Assembly: GCA_023390675.1 (NCBI GenBank)
Contig: JAEWCK010000234.1
Location: 1-6,491 of the forward strand
From: Pseudomonadota bacterium
GTDB taxonomy: Bacteria; Pseudomonadota; Alphaproteobacteria; Sphingomonadales; Sphingomonadaceae
DNA: 6,491 bases
Direction of reading: 5' to 3'
Positions within the stretch are counted from its first letter, which is position 1. Every line of letters begins with the position of its first letter. Positions 1-6,421 of this stretch are shown here, piece after piece. Under the pieces are notes generated by a model. It searched no databases, was not told the DNA's origin, and saw only the letters and a list, made by a program, of their open reading frames with translations. The translations under genes and the position numbers were made by a program.

Positions 1-324
1 GCGCCCGACCGCGCCCGCCACGTCGACGCGCTGCATCCGCCGCGCGACGACGCGGGGGATCAGGAAATTGTCGCGCAGGAAGCTCGCCAGCGTCGCGGCG
101 ATCCGGTCCTTGTTGCGCGGGATGATCGCGGTATGCGGGATCGGCAAATGGAGCGGGTGGCGGAACAGCGCGGTCACCGCGAACCAGTCGGCGAGCCCGC
201 CCACCATCGCCGCCTCGGCAAAGGCGCGGACATAGCCCACCGCCGGATGGAGGTGATCGAGCGCGCGCGCCGCGAGGAAAAGCGCCGCCATCGCGACCAG
301 CAGCCCGGTCGCCACCAGCCGCAT
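1..324 (-). CDS. DUF445 family membrane protein (partial, C-terminus outside window)
   Basis: The N-terminal 108 codons are present; the rest lies beyond the left edge. DUF445 proteins (YjiN-like) usually run to about 400 residues, and their biochemical role is not established. Residues 4-20 form a membrane segment. Residues 36-58 carry the family signature: AEAAMVGGLADWFAV, then TALFRHPLHLPIPHT and the segment IIPRNKDRIA. The ATG at 324 has a GAGG only 3 nt upstream. The frame stays open further upstream to a GTG at 381 (preceded by GGGGAG), and the residues just before the ATG (GLRR) resemble positions I recall as conserved in homologues, so the longer start is possible. I prefer 324 because the GTG lies inside the stem of the efflux-operon terminator. 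The gene follows the RND pump in the same direction. Family call firm; start uncertain. Confidence 0.85.
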   Translation of the reverse strand, partial: MRLVATGLLVAMAALFLAARALDHLHPAVGYVRAFAEAAMVGGLADWFAVTALFRHPLHLPIPHTAIIPRNKDRIAATLASFLRDNFLIPRVVARRMQRVDVAGAVGR

Positions 325-356
325 GCGCCTCAGGCCGGGTGGAACCGCCTCGGACG

Positions 357-390
357 AAAAGGGAGCGCGTAACCGGGTCACGCGCTCCCC
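357..390 (-). terminator. Rho-independent terminator after the efflux operon
   Basis: On the minus strand, a perfect 10-bp inverted repeat (GGGAGCGCGT / ACGCGCTCCC, positions 389-380 and 370-361) encloses a 9-nt loop and runs directly into TTTT (360-357). It starts 24 nt after the stop codon of the RND pump. It overlaps the upstream extension of the DUF445 reading frame, which raises the question of how that gene is transcribed. Confidence 0.8.
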
Positions 391-412
391 AATACTTCAT
401 TGCGGCACAAGT

Positions 413-3400
413 TCACTCCGCGGGCTGCGGCGAATCGTCCCCCGGCTTGTGCTCGATCGTCCCGCCGCCCTGCGCCTTGCCGATCACGCGGCTGCCGTCG
501 TCGCCGGGACGATAGGTAAGCAGCCGCTTCGAAAGGCGCGGCCCGAGCCACATCTCGAGCCCCACCGCGAGGCTGAAGATCGCCGGCACCAGCACCAGCG
601 TCAGGATCGTCGAGACGATCAGGCCGCCGATCACGACGATGCCCATCGGCGCGCGCCACGATGCGTCGCCCGAAAGCGAGATCGCGGTCGGGATCATGCC
701 CGCCACCATCGCGACCGTGGTCATCACGATCGGCTGGGCGCGCTTGTGGCCGGCGTCGACGATGGCAGTGAACTTGTCGACGCCCTTGTTCATCTCCTCG
801 AGCGCGAAATCGATCAGCAGGATCGAGTTCTTGGCGACGATGCCGAACAGCATCAGGATGCCGATGAACACCGGCAGCGACAGCGGATTGCCCGTCGCCA
901 TCAGCGCCAGCAGACCGCCCAGCGGCGCCAGCAGCAGCGAGCCCATGTTGACCAGCGGCGACATGAAGCGGCGATAGAGCAGCACCAGCACCGCGAAGAC
1001 GAGGAAGATGCCCGAGGCGAGCGCGACGAAGAAGTTGTTGAGCATCTCCGCCTGCCACTTGGCCTGGCCGACCTTCAGCTCGCCCACGCCCACCGGCAGG
1101 TTCTTCATCACCGGCAGATCGTGGATCTGCTGCATCGCGACGCCGGAGACGACCTGCTTGCCCGTCGCCGGGTCGGTCGCCAGATCGGCGCCGATCACCA
1201 GGCGGCGCTGCAGGTTCAGGCGCTCGATCTTGGTCGGGCCCGCGCCGAAGCCGATATCGGCGACGACGTTCAGCGGCACCGATCCGCCGCTCGCCGTCGG
1301 CACCGCGAGGTTGCGGATCGTCTCGAGCCGCGCGCGGGCATCCTGGTTGAACGACACGATGATCGGGATCTGGCGGTCGCTCAGCGAGAATTTGGCGCTG
1401 TTCTGCTCGATGTCGCCCATCGTCGCGGTGCGGATCGCGTTGCTCAGCGCCGCCGTGGTCACGCCCAGGTTCGCGGCGAGGTCGAGCCGCGGCTTGATCG
1501 TGATCTCGGGCCGCTGGAGGTCGCCCGTGATGCGCGGCGCGACCACGGTCTTGAGCTTCGACATCTGGTCGACCAGCTTGATCGCGGTCTGCGTCAGCAG
1601 CTCGGGATCCTCGCCGCCCAGCGTGATCGTCAGGTCGCGGCCGCTCGATCCCCAGCCGCCCTGCGAGCGGAAGGTGACGCGCGCGTCGGCGATCTTGAGC
1701 AATTCGGGGGCGAGCCGGCGCTCGAAGTCGTTGCTCTTCTCGGTCCGGTCTTCCTTGAGCTGCGCGGTCACGCGGCCGTTGCCGACGAAGCTGCGCTCGT
1801 AGATGTTCGAGACGTTGGGCTCGCGGCGCAGCATGTCGGCGACGCGGTGGACGACGGCGTCGGTCTGCTCGAGCGAGGTGCCGGGCACCATCTCGATCAT
1901 CGCCGTGACATTGTCCTCGTCCTGCGTCGGCTGGAACGTCATCGGCAGCGTCGCAAAGCAGAAGATCGTCAGGCCGAAGGCAAGGAAGCTGCCCAGCACC
2001 GCCGACCAGCGATGCCGCAGCGTCCAGCGCAGCAGCCCGGTATATCTGTTCATCAGCCAGCCTTCGCCGTGCGGGCGATGGCCCTTGGCCTTGAGGAAAT
2101 AGGCCGCGACCATCGGCGTCACGAGGCGCGCGACGGCAAGGCTCATGAGCACCGCGGCGACGACGGTCAGGCCGAAATTCTTGAAGAACTGGCCCGAGAC
2201 GCCGGGCATCAGGCCGACGGGGAGGAACACCGCGACGATCGACATCGTCGTGGCGAGCACCGCCACGCCGATCTCGTCGGCCGCGTCGATCGACGCCTGA
2301 TAGGCCGATTTGCCCATGCGCATGTGTCTGACGATGTTCTCGATCTCGACGATCGCGTCGTCGACGAGCACGCCGGCCACCAGCGAAAGCGCGAGCAGCG
2401 TCATCTGGTTGAGCGTGAAGCCCAGCATTTCCATGAACCAGAAGCTGGGGATCGCCGATAGCGGGATGGCGAGCGCCGAGATGATCGTCGCGCGCCAGTC
2501 GCGCAGGAAGATCAGCACGACGATGACCGCGAGGACGGCGCCCTCGATCATCGCCTCCATCGCGCTGTGATATTGCTTCTCGGCGTACTGGCTCCAGTTG
2601 AACAGCAGCTCGAACTTCACCTTGGGGTTGTTCTTCTCGAGCTCGCGGAGCTTGGCTTCGGCGGCGTGGAACACCGCGACGTCCGATGCCCCCTTGGCGC
2701 GCTGGATGTCGAACGACACCACCTGATGCCCGCCGAAGCGCGAGCGCGAGCGCGGCTCCGCATAGGAATCCATCACATTGGCGACGTCGCCCAGGCGGAC
2801 CGTACGCCCGCCGCCGATCGCGATCTGCGTCTGCGCGAGATCGTTGGCGGTCTTGGCGTTGCCCAGCACGCGCACCGACTGGACGAAGCCCGAGATGCGG
2901 GCGTCGCCGCCCGGGGCGTTCAGATTGACCTGGCGGAGCGCGCCGTTGAGCTGGCTGGCGGTGATGCCATAGGCCTGGAGCTTGGCGGGATCGGGGATCA
3001 CGCGGATCTGGCGATCGACGCCGCCATTGCGGTTGACCGCCGAGAGGCCGTCGACCGCGCGCAGCTCCTTGGTCACCGTATTGTCGATGTACCAGCTGAG
3101 CTGCTCGACCGTCATGTCGGTCGCGACCGCGGTGAAGCTGCCGATGTCGTTGTCGCTCGCGGTGTCGACCCGGCCGACCTGCGGCTCGAGGATGCCGTCG
3201 GGCAAATTGCCGCGGATCTGCTGGATCGCGCTGCGCACGTCCTCGACCGCGCGATCGACGGGCATGCCGATCTGGAGCTGAACGACCGTCGAGGTATTGC
3301 CCTCGACGACGTTGGAATTGATCTCGTCGATGCCCTGCAGGTTGCGGACCGCCGCCTCGACCTTCTGCGTGATCTGCGTCTCGAGCTCGCTCGGCGCGGC

Positions 3401-3568
3401 GCCGGGCTGGCTGATCGAGACCCAGACGATCGGAAAGTCGATGTCGGGGTTGTTGTTGACGTCCATGCTCCGGAAGCTGACGATCCCCGCGATCGTCAGG
3501 AACAGGAAGAGGACAATCGGCGGAACCGGGTTGCGGATCGCCCAGGCCGAGATGTTCCGGAAGCTCAT
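413..3568 (-). CDS. RND efflux transporter, inner-membrane permease subunit (HAE1/AcrB-like)
   Basis: Proton-driven exporter of the resistance-nodulation-division superfamily, the inner-membrane part of a tripartite pump. At 1051 residues it matches full-length AcrB-type pumps (about 1050). Visible layout: first membrane helix at about 13-32; large periplasmic portion at 33-335; membrane helices between about 340 and 490 including GVLVDDAIVEIEN, whose D403/D404 match the proton-relay aspartates of TM4; second periplasmic portion at about 545-840; last helices at about 845-1005 including GIVAKNSILLIDFALEEMNKG split around K913, matching the TM10 relay lysine. A hydrophilic cytoplasmic tail follows from about 1010. 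The ATG at 3568 lies 9 bp after the adaptor stop, and its Shine-Dalgarno GAGGT overlaps that stop, so the two genes are probably translationally coupled. Substrates cannot be read from sequence; drug, solvent or metabolite export are all possible. Confidence 0.96.
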   Translation of the reverse strand: MSFRNISAWAIRNPVPPIVLFLFLTIAGIVSFRSMDVNNNPDIDFPIVWVSISQPGAAPSELETQITQKVEAAVRNLQGIDEINSNVVEGNTSTVVQLQIGMPVDRAVEDVRSAIQQIRGNLPDGILEPQVGRVDTASDNDIGSFTAVATDMTVEQLSWYIDNTVTKELRAVDGLSAVNRNGGVDRQIRVIPDPAKLQAYGITASQLNGALRQVNLNAPGGDARISGFVQSVRVLGNAKTANDLAQTQIAIGGGRTVRLGDVANVMDSYAEPRSRSRFGGHQVVSFDIQRAKGASDVAVFHAAEAKLRELEKNNPKVKFELLFNWSQYAEKQYHSAMEAMIEGAVLAVIVVLIFLRDWRATIISALAIPLSAIPSFWFMEMLGFTLNQMTLLALSLVAGVLVDDAIVEIENIVRHMRMGKSAYQASIDAADEIGVAVLATTMSIVAVFLPVGLMPGVSGQFFKNFGLTVVAAVLMSLAVARLVTPMVAAYFLKAKGHRPHGEGWLMNRYTGLLRWTLRHRWSAVLGSFLAFGLTIFCFATLPMTFQPTQDEDNVTAMIEMVPGTSLEQTDAVVHRVADMLRREPNVSNIYERSFVGNGRVTAQLKEDRTEKSNDFERRLAPELLKIADARVTFRSQGGWGSSGRDLTITLGGEDPELLTQTAIKLVDQMSKLKTVVAPRITGDLQRPEITIKPRLDLAANLGVTTAALSNAIRTATMGDIEQNSAKFSLSDRQIPIIVSFNQDARARLETIRNLAVPTASGGSVPLNVVADIGFGAGPTKIERLNLQRRLVIGADLATDPATGKQVVSGVAMQQIHDLPVMKNLPVGVGELKVGQAKWQAEMLNNFFVALASGIFLVFAVLVLLYRRFMSPLVNMGSLLLAPLGGLLALMATGNPLSLPVFIGILMLFGIVAKNSILLIDFALEEMNKGVDKFTAIVDAGHKRAQPIVMTTVAMVAGMIPTAISLSGDASWRAPMGIVVIGGLIVSTILTLVLVPAIFSLAVGLEMWLGPRLSKRLLTYRPGDDGSRVIGKAQGGGTIEHKPGDDSPQPAE

Positions 3569-3577
3569 GGCGTTACC

Positions 3578-4783
3578 TCAGCTCTTCTTCTGCAGGACCG
3601 GGATGACCTTCTGCCCGGGATTGAGGAAGGCGCCGGCGGTCAGCACGACGCGCTCCGTCCCCGAAAGTCCGCTGGTGATCGCCACGCCCGCGTCGGAAAC
3701 GTCGCCCGTGGTCACCGGGCGGCGCACTGCCTGGTTCTTGTCGTCGATGATGTAGACATAGTTGCCGCGTTCGTCGCTCTGCACCGCCGACTGCGGCAGG
3801 ATCACGGCCTGGCTGCCGCCCGCGATGATCCGCGCGGTGGCGAAGCCGCCGGGGCGCAGCGCCGGATCATAGGAAAGCGCGATCCGCGCGATGCCCTGGC
3901 GGTTCTGCGGGTCGATCACCGGCGACACCTGCCAGACCTCGCCCTTGAACACCTTGTCGGTGCCCGTCGGGGTCACTTCGGCCTGAACGCCGGGGTGAAG
4001 CCGCTGGAGGTCGGTCTCGGAAAGCTGGGTGCGCAGCTCGACCTGACCGCCCATCGCCATCCGGAAGAGCACGCCCGATCCGGCGCTGACGATCTGGCCC
4101 GGCTCGACCTGGCGCGTGAGCACCAGGCCCGCCTCGGGGGCGCGGATGTCGAGGCGGCGGTTGCGCGCCTGCGTTTCGGAAAGCTGCGCACGGGCGACGC
4201 GGACGCGCGCCAGCGCCTGGTCGCGCGTCGCGGTCTTGCGGTCGATATCGGCCTTGGAGATGAACCCGCCCGCGACGAGCTTCTGCGCGCGGTCGAGCTC
4301 GGACTGGGCGAGCCGCGCATCGGCCTCGGCGACGCGCACCGAAGCGGCGAGCGATTCGGCGGTCTGCGACTGGACCGAGCGGTCGACCGTGGCAAGGACC
4401 TGACCCTTGGCGACCCACGCACCCGGCTCGACGAGCACGCGCGTGACGAGGCCGCCTTCGCCGGCGACGCCGACCGGCATCTCGCGGCGCGCCGCAAGGC
4501 TGCCGGTGCCGGTCACCACCGTCTGCATCGTCTGGCGGCCGGGGACGGCCACGGTCACGGTCGGGATCTGCGAATCGTTGCCGGGAGCGCCGCCCTTGGC
4601 CGCCGCTGCGGGCCCGCCCTTGGGCGCGGGCTTCTGCCCGGCCATCATGAAGAAGGCGAGGGCGCCGAGCACGACGACCACGGCGAGCCCGATCCAGATC
4701 CAGCGGCGGCTGCGCGCCGGAGCCTCGTCGCTCGCGAATTCCAGTCGTTCCTGACGTCCAAACATCCTGGCCTCATAGTTCAT
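3578..4783 (-). CDS. RND efflux periplasmic adaptor subunit (HlyD/MFP family)
   Basis: Membrane fusion protein that bridges the RND pump to an outer-membrane channel. Its 401 residues contain, in order: a short cytoplasmic stretch; one membrane anchor (28-47); a Gly/Ala/Pro/Lys-rich linker (48-72); the first half of the lipoyl domain (about 100-135, GVAGEGGLVTRVLVEPGAWV); an alpha-helical hairpin rich in Ala, Arg and Glu (about 136-205); the second lipoyl half (210-243, LDIRAPEAGLVLTRQVEPG); a beta-barrel (about 246-320); and a membrane-proximal domain to the C-terminus (VILPQSAVQ at 327-335). No lipobox cysteine is present, so it is anchored by its helix rather than by lipid. It is the first gene of the efflux operon. 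The start at 4783 has only a weak GGA upstream; an in-frame ATG at 4765 (Met7) has GAGG 5 nt before it and is a real alternative. Confidence 0.94.
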   Translation of the reverse strand: MNYEARMFGRQERLEFASDEAPARSRRWIWIGLAVVVVLGALAFFMMAGQKPAPKGGPAAAAKGGAPGNDSQIPTVTVAVPGRQTMQTVVTGTGSLAARREMPVGVAGEGGLVTRVLVEPGAWVAKGQVLATVDRSVQSQTAESLAASVRVAEADARLAQSELDRAQKLVAGGFISKADIDRKTATRDQALARVRVARAQLSETQARNRRLDIRAPEAGLVLTRQVEPGQIVSAGSGVLFRMAMGGQVELRTQLSETDLQRLHPGVQAEVTPTGTDKVFKGEVWQVSPVIDPQNRQGIARIALSYDPALRPGGFATARIIAGGSQAVILPQSAVQSDERGNYVYIIDDKNQAVRRPVTTGDVSDAGVAITSGLSGTERVVLTAGAFLNPGQKVIPVLQKKS

Positions 4784-4795
4784 GTGCGCTGTCCG

Positions 4796-4807
4796 ATCCG
4801 GCCGGAT
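4796..4807. promoter_or_regulatory. 12-bp perfect palindrome, candidate operator in the efflux leader
   Basis: ATCCGGCCGGAT is its own reverse complement. It lies 13-24 nt upstream of the adaptor ATG, between the proposed -10 box and the start codon, where a repressor would block transcription. No regulator gene in the window can be paired with it. A palindrome this short can occur by chance in GC-rich DNA, so the operator role is inference. Confidence 0.3.
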
Positions 4808-4830
4808 GGCCGCCCTGTTGGTCGCACTGT

Positions 4831-4858
4831 ATTATAGGAATAAAGCACCGGCCACAAG
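4831..4858 (-). promoter_or_regulatory. Probable vegetative promoter of the efflux operon
   Basis: On the minus strand, a perfect TATAAT (4836-4831) sits in an AT-rich island within GC-rich DNA. A weak -35-like CTTGTG (4858-4853) lies 16 bp upstream. The implied transcription start near 4824 gives a leader of about 40 nt before the adaptor ATG. The -10 is convincing, the -35 much less so, which would suit an inducible operon. Confidence 0.5.
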
Positions 4859-4894
4859 TGCCGTTTCGCCCCCACGCGTCAAATGCCCGTTCCG

Positions 4895-4936
4895 GTCGTT
4901 TTCGGCAAGTGTCTGAGTCGTTTCCGCGAAGAAACG
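4895..4936. repeat. Inverted repeat CGTTTC-N6-GAAACG plus direct GTCGTTT repeats
   Basis: CGTTTC (4919-4924) and GAAACG (4931-4936) form a perfect 6-bp inverted repeat with a 6-nt spacer. The left arm is also part of GTCGTTT (4917-4923), which repeats GTCGTTT at 4895-4901, 22 bp away. The cluster lies in the divergent intergenic region, upstream of both the efflux promoter and the rightward gene. It could be a regulator binding site or an mRNA hairpin in the rightward leader; no known motif is recognised. Confidence 0.3.
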
Positions 4937-4997
4937 GTTGCAATGGCGGCGTCATGGCGCGACGCTCCGCCAAGGTCCGGTGAAATGGGCCGACAAC

Positions 4998-5003
4998 AGG
5001 AGG
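4998..5003 (+). promoter_or_regulatory. Strong ribosome binding site for the first YmgE-family gene
   Basis: AGGAGG, a full consensus Shine-Dalgarno, lies 6 nt before the ATG at 5010 and fixes the start of this gene. It also excludes a longer overlapping reading frame that begins at 4938. Confidence 0.85.
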
Positions 5004-5009
5004 ATTCGC

Positions 5010-5270
5010 ATGCCAACGGGGATTATCGGATGGCTCTTGATCGGCCTCGTCGCCGGTGCATTGGGCAAGCTCATCATGCCGGGCAAGGACCCCGGCGGCA
5101 TCATCGTCACCATCCTGATCGGCATCGCCGGCGCGCTGCTGGCCTTTTATCTGACGCCCTTGCTCGGCATCGAGGTGCGCGACAGCACGTGGCAGGCCTA
5201 TGCCGCCGCGACCGCCGGCTCGGTGATCCTGCTCGCGCTCTACCGTCTGGTGATGGTGCGCCGCGTCTGA
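5010..5270 (+). CDS. GlsB/YeaQ/YmgE family small membrane protein
   Basis: An 86-residue, very hydrophobic protein of the family often labelled 'transglycosylase-associated protein'; its molecular role is not established, and members are commonly linked to stress responses. Three membrane segments are visible: about residues 4-23 (IIGWLLIGLVAGALGKLIMP), 30-52 and 64-82, ending in a basic tail (VRRV). The glycine-rich first helix, the short polar turn PGKDPGG (24-30) and the second helix IGIAGALLAFYL are typical of the family. The start is fixed by the consensus AGGAGG. It is transcribed divergently from the efflux operon and followed by two hairpins. A second member of the same length lies at 6145-6405. 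No clear promoter of its own was found in the upstream 226 bp. Confidence 0.9.
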   Translation: MPTGIIGWLLIGLVAGALGKLIMPGKDPGGIIVTILIGIAGALLAFYLTPLLGIEVRDSTWQAYAAATAGSVILLALYRLVMVRRV

Positions 5271-5280
5271 TTCGCTTTTG

Positions 5281-5308
5281 CTGAACCGGGCCCGACCGGC
5301 CCGTTCAG
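5281..5308 (+). terminator. Hairpin after the first YmgE-family gene, possible weak terminator
   Basis: CTGAAC-(C)-GGGCC pairs with GGCCC-GTTCAG around a 5-nt loop: 11 bp with a single bulged C at 5287, starting 11 nt after the stop codon. The downstream bases (ACTCCATTTG) lack a proper T-run, so it may stabilise the mRNA 3' end rather than terminate. The stronger terminator follows 8 nt later. Confidence 0.4.
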
Positions 5309-5315
5309 ACTCCAT

Positions 5316-5356
5316 TTGTCCCGCGTGCGGCACGCCGTGCGCGGGACAATTGTTTT
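5316..5356 (+). terminator. Strong Rho-independent terminator abutting the SIMPL gene's ribosome binding site
   Basis: TTGTCCCGCG-TG-CGG (5316-5330) pairs with CCG-TG-CGCGGGACAA (5335-5349) as a 15-bp stem with two G-T wobbles and a CACG tetraloop, followed by TTGTTTT (5350-5356). The reverse strand lacks a T-run, so it acts on rightward transcription only. The T-run ends directly at the AGGAG (5357-5361) of the next gene, an arrangement that could also work as an attenuator. Confidence 0.75.
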
Positions 5357-5368
5357 AGGAGCGAATCG

Positions 5369-6085
5369 ATGATCCGGACCCTGGCGATGGCGAGCGCCGC
5401 AACGCTGATGGTGGTGGCGCTTCCCGCCGCGGCGCAGGAGCTGCGCGTCACTGCCGCGCCGGTCGACGGCACCGTGCTCGATGTGAGCGCCACCGGCACC
5501 AGCACCCGCGTGCCCGATCTCGCGCTGATCCAGGCAGGCGTCGTCACGCAATCGGCCACGGCCGGCGAGGCGATGGCGCAGAACAGCGCGCGCATGGCGA
5601 CCGTGCTCGCGGCGCTGCGCAAGGCGGGAGTCGCCGAGCGCGACATCCAGACCTCGAATGTCGGGCTCGCGCCGCAATATCGCTATGCCGAGAACCAGCC
5701 GCCGGTGATCACCGGCTATCAGGCGTCGAATCAGGTCACCGTCCGCTTCCGCGACATCGCGAAGAGCGGCGCGATCCTCGATGCGCTGGTGCGCGAGGGC
5801 GCGAACAACATCGCCGGGCCCAGCCTGATGGTCGACAAGCCCGAGGCCGCGCTCGACGAGGCGCGCACCCGGGCGATCGCCGTCGCCCGCGCCCGCGCCG
5901 ACCTCTATGCGAAGGCCGCGGGGCTGCGCGTCGATCGCATCCTGTCGATCTCGGAGAGCGGCGGCATGCCCGCGCCGGTGCCGATGATGGCGATGCGCGC
6001 CGAGGCCAAGTTCGCCGACACTGAAGTGGTCGCCGGCGAACGCGAGCTGAGCGTCAGCGTCCAGGTGCGCTTCCTGCTCAAATAG
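5369..6085 (+). CDS. SIMPL domain-containing (DUF541) secreted protein
   Basis: A 238-residue protein with a signal peptide: MIRT, a hydrophobic core (about 5-19) and an Ala-Ala-Ala cleavage site before Q23, so it is exported to the periplasm or outer membrane. The mature part matches the SIMPL/DUF541 family (E. coli YggE, Brucella BP26): an opening strand LDVSATGTSTRVPDLALI, a helical section with AGEAMAQNSARMATVLAALRKAGV split across about 67-89, the segment DIQTSNVGLAPQYRY (92-106), then ITGYQASNQVTVRFRDI (114-130), and a C-terminal strand ELSVSVQVRFLL. Family members are periplasmic or surface proteins linked to oxidative and envelope stress; BP26 forms channel-like oligomers, but function here is not shown. 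AGGAG lies 7 nt before the ATG. A terminator sits immediately upstream and a bidirectional one downstream, so the gene appears to be a unit on its own. Confidence 0.92.
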   Translation: MIRTLAMASAATLMVVALPAAAQELRVTAAPVDGTVLDVSATGTSTRVPDLALIQAGVVTQSATAGEAMAQNSARMATVLAALRKAGVAERDIQTSNVGLAPQYRYAENQPPVITGYQASNQVTVRFRDIAKSGAILDALVREGANNIAGPSLMVDKPEAALDEARTRAIAVARARADLYAKAAGLRVDRILSISESGGMPAPVPMMAMRAEAKFADTEVVAGERELSVSVQVRFLLK

Positions 6086-6091
6086 CGCATG

Positions 6092-6124
6092 AAAAAGGGG
6101 CCATCCCGAGGGACGGCCCCTTTT
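6092..6124. terminator. Bidirectional Rho-independent terminator between convergent genes
   Basis: AAAAGGGGCC (6093-6102) pairs with GGCCCCTTTT (6115-6124); after one A-C mismatch the stem continues TCC/GGA around a CGAG tetraloop. The plus strand ends in TTTT and the minus strand in TTTTT (complement of A6092-6096), so it can terminate both the SIMPL gene (stop at 6085) and the convergent YmgE-family gene (stop at 6145). Confidence 0.9.
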
Positions 6125-6144
6125 GCTGTGCCTCGAAAGGCTTG

Positions 6145-6405
6145 TTAGCGGACCGCGCCGCGGCGGACGAGGTTGACGATCGCCAGCAGGACGATCGCGC
6201 CCACCAGCGAAACCAGGAACGTCGTCGGATTGATCACGCCCGAATTGATGTCGCCGCGGTTGAACAGCAGACCGCCGATGAAGGCACCCACGATGCCGAC
6301 CACGATGTTCAGCAAGATGCCCTGTTGCGCATCGGTGCGCATGATGAGGCTGGCCAGCCAGCCTACGACACCGCCGACCACGAGCCAGATAATGAAACCG
6401 AGCAT
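6145..6405 (-). CDS. GlsB/YeaQ/YmgE family small membrane protein, second copy
   Basis: An 86-residue hydrophobic protein starting MLGFIIWLVVGGVVGWLASL, with a polar turn MRTDAQQG (22-29), a second helix (about 30-48, NIVVGIVGAFIGGLLF), a polar loop (NRGDINSGVINP) and a third helix (about 61-79) ending in RRGAVR. The Gly-rich first helix, the polar turn and the GIVGAFIGG segment mark the family, whose molecular function is unsettled. I start it at the ATG at 6405 because GGAGG (6415-6411) lies 5 nt upstream; the longer frame from a GTG at 6417 would begin inside that ribosome binding site. It is closer to the usual family consensus than the copy at 5010-5270. A near-consensus EcfG-type promoter and a leader hairpin lie upstream, which suggests control by the general stress response. 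Confidence 0.93.
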   Translation of the reverse strand: MLGFIIWLVVGGVVGWLASLIMRTDAQQGILLNIVVGIVGAFIGGLLFNRGDINSGVINPTTFLVSLVGAIVLLAIVNLVRRGAVR

Positions 6406-6421
6406 GTCTTCCTCCACCTTA

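Noticed and set aside
323..2461. Long plus-strand open frame (712 codons) antisense to the RND pump
   Set aside because: Its product is a low-complexity run of Arg, His, Asp, Ala and Gln without a recognisable domain, as expected for the antisense frame of a GC-rich gene. The opposite strand encodes an intact, full-length RND pump.
4830..4835. Plus-strand TATTAT as a -10 box for the rightward YmgE-family gene
   Set aside because: It is the reverse reading of the better minus-strand TATAAT, has no -35-like sequence 16-18 bp upstream, and would give a leader of about 170 nt.
2567..4837. Long plus-strand open frame (756 codons) antisense to the pump and adaptor
   Set aside because: It spans parts of two genes and their junction, has the same Arg/His/Asp/Ala-rich composition, and shows no domain or good ribosome binding site. 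It is a codon-bias shadow.
5282..5305. Possible EcfG promoter (TGAAC ... CGTT) upstream of the SIMPL gene
   Set aside because: The first base of the -35 is wrong and the spacing is 15 bp instead of 16-17. The similarity arises because GAAC and GTTC are the arms of the hairpin at 5281-5308.
4773..5333. Minus-strand open frame across the divergent region and the first YmgE-family gene
   Set aside because: It overlaps a well-supported gene with a consensus ribosome binding site, covers the promoter region, and encodes no recognisable domain.
6415..6417. GTG start giving a 90-residue version of the second YmgE-family protein
   Set aside because: The GTG overlaps the GGAGG that serves the ATG at 6405, and the added residues (MEED) are merely the translated ribosome binding site.
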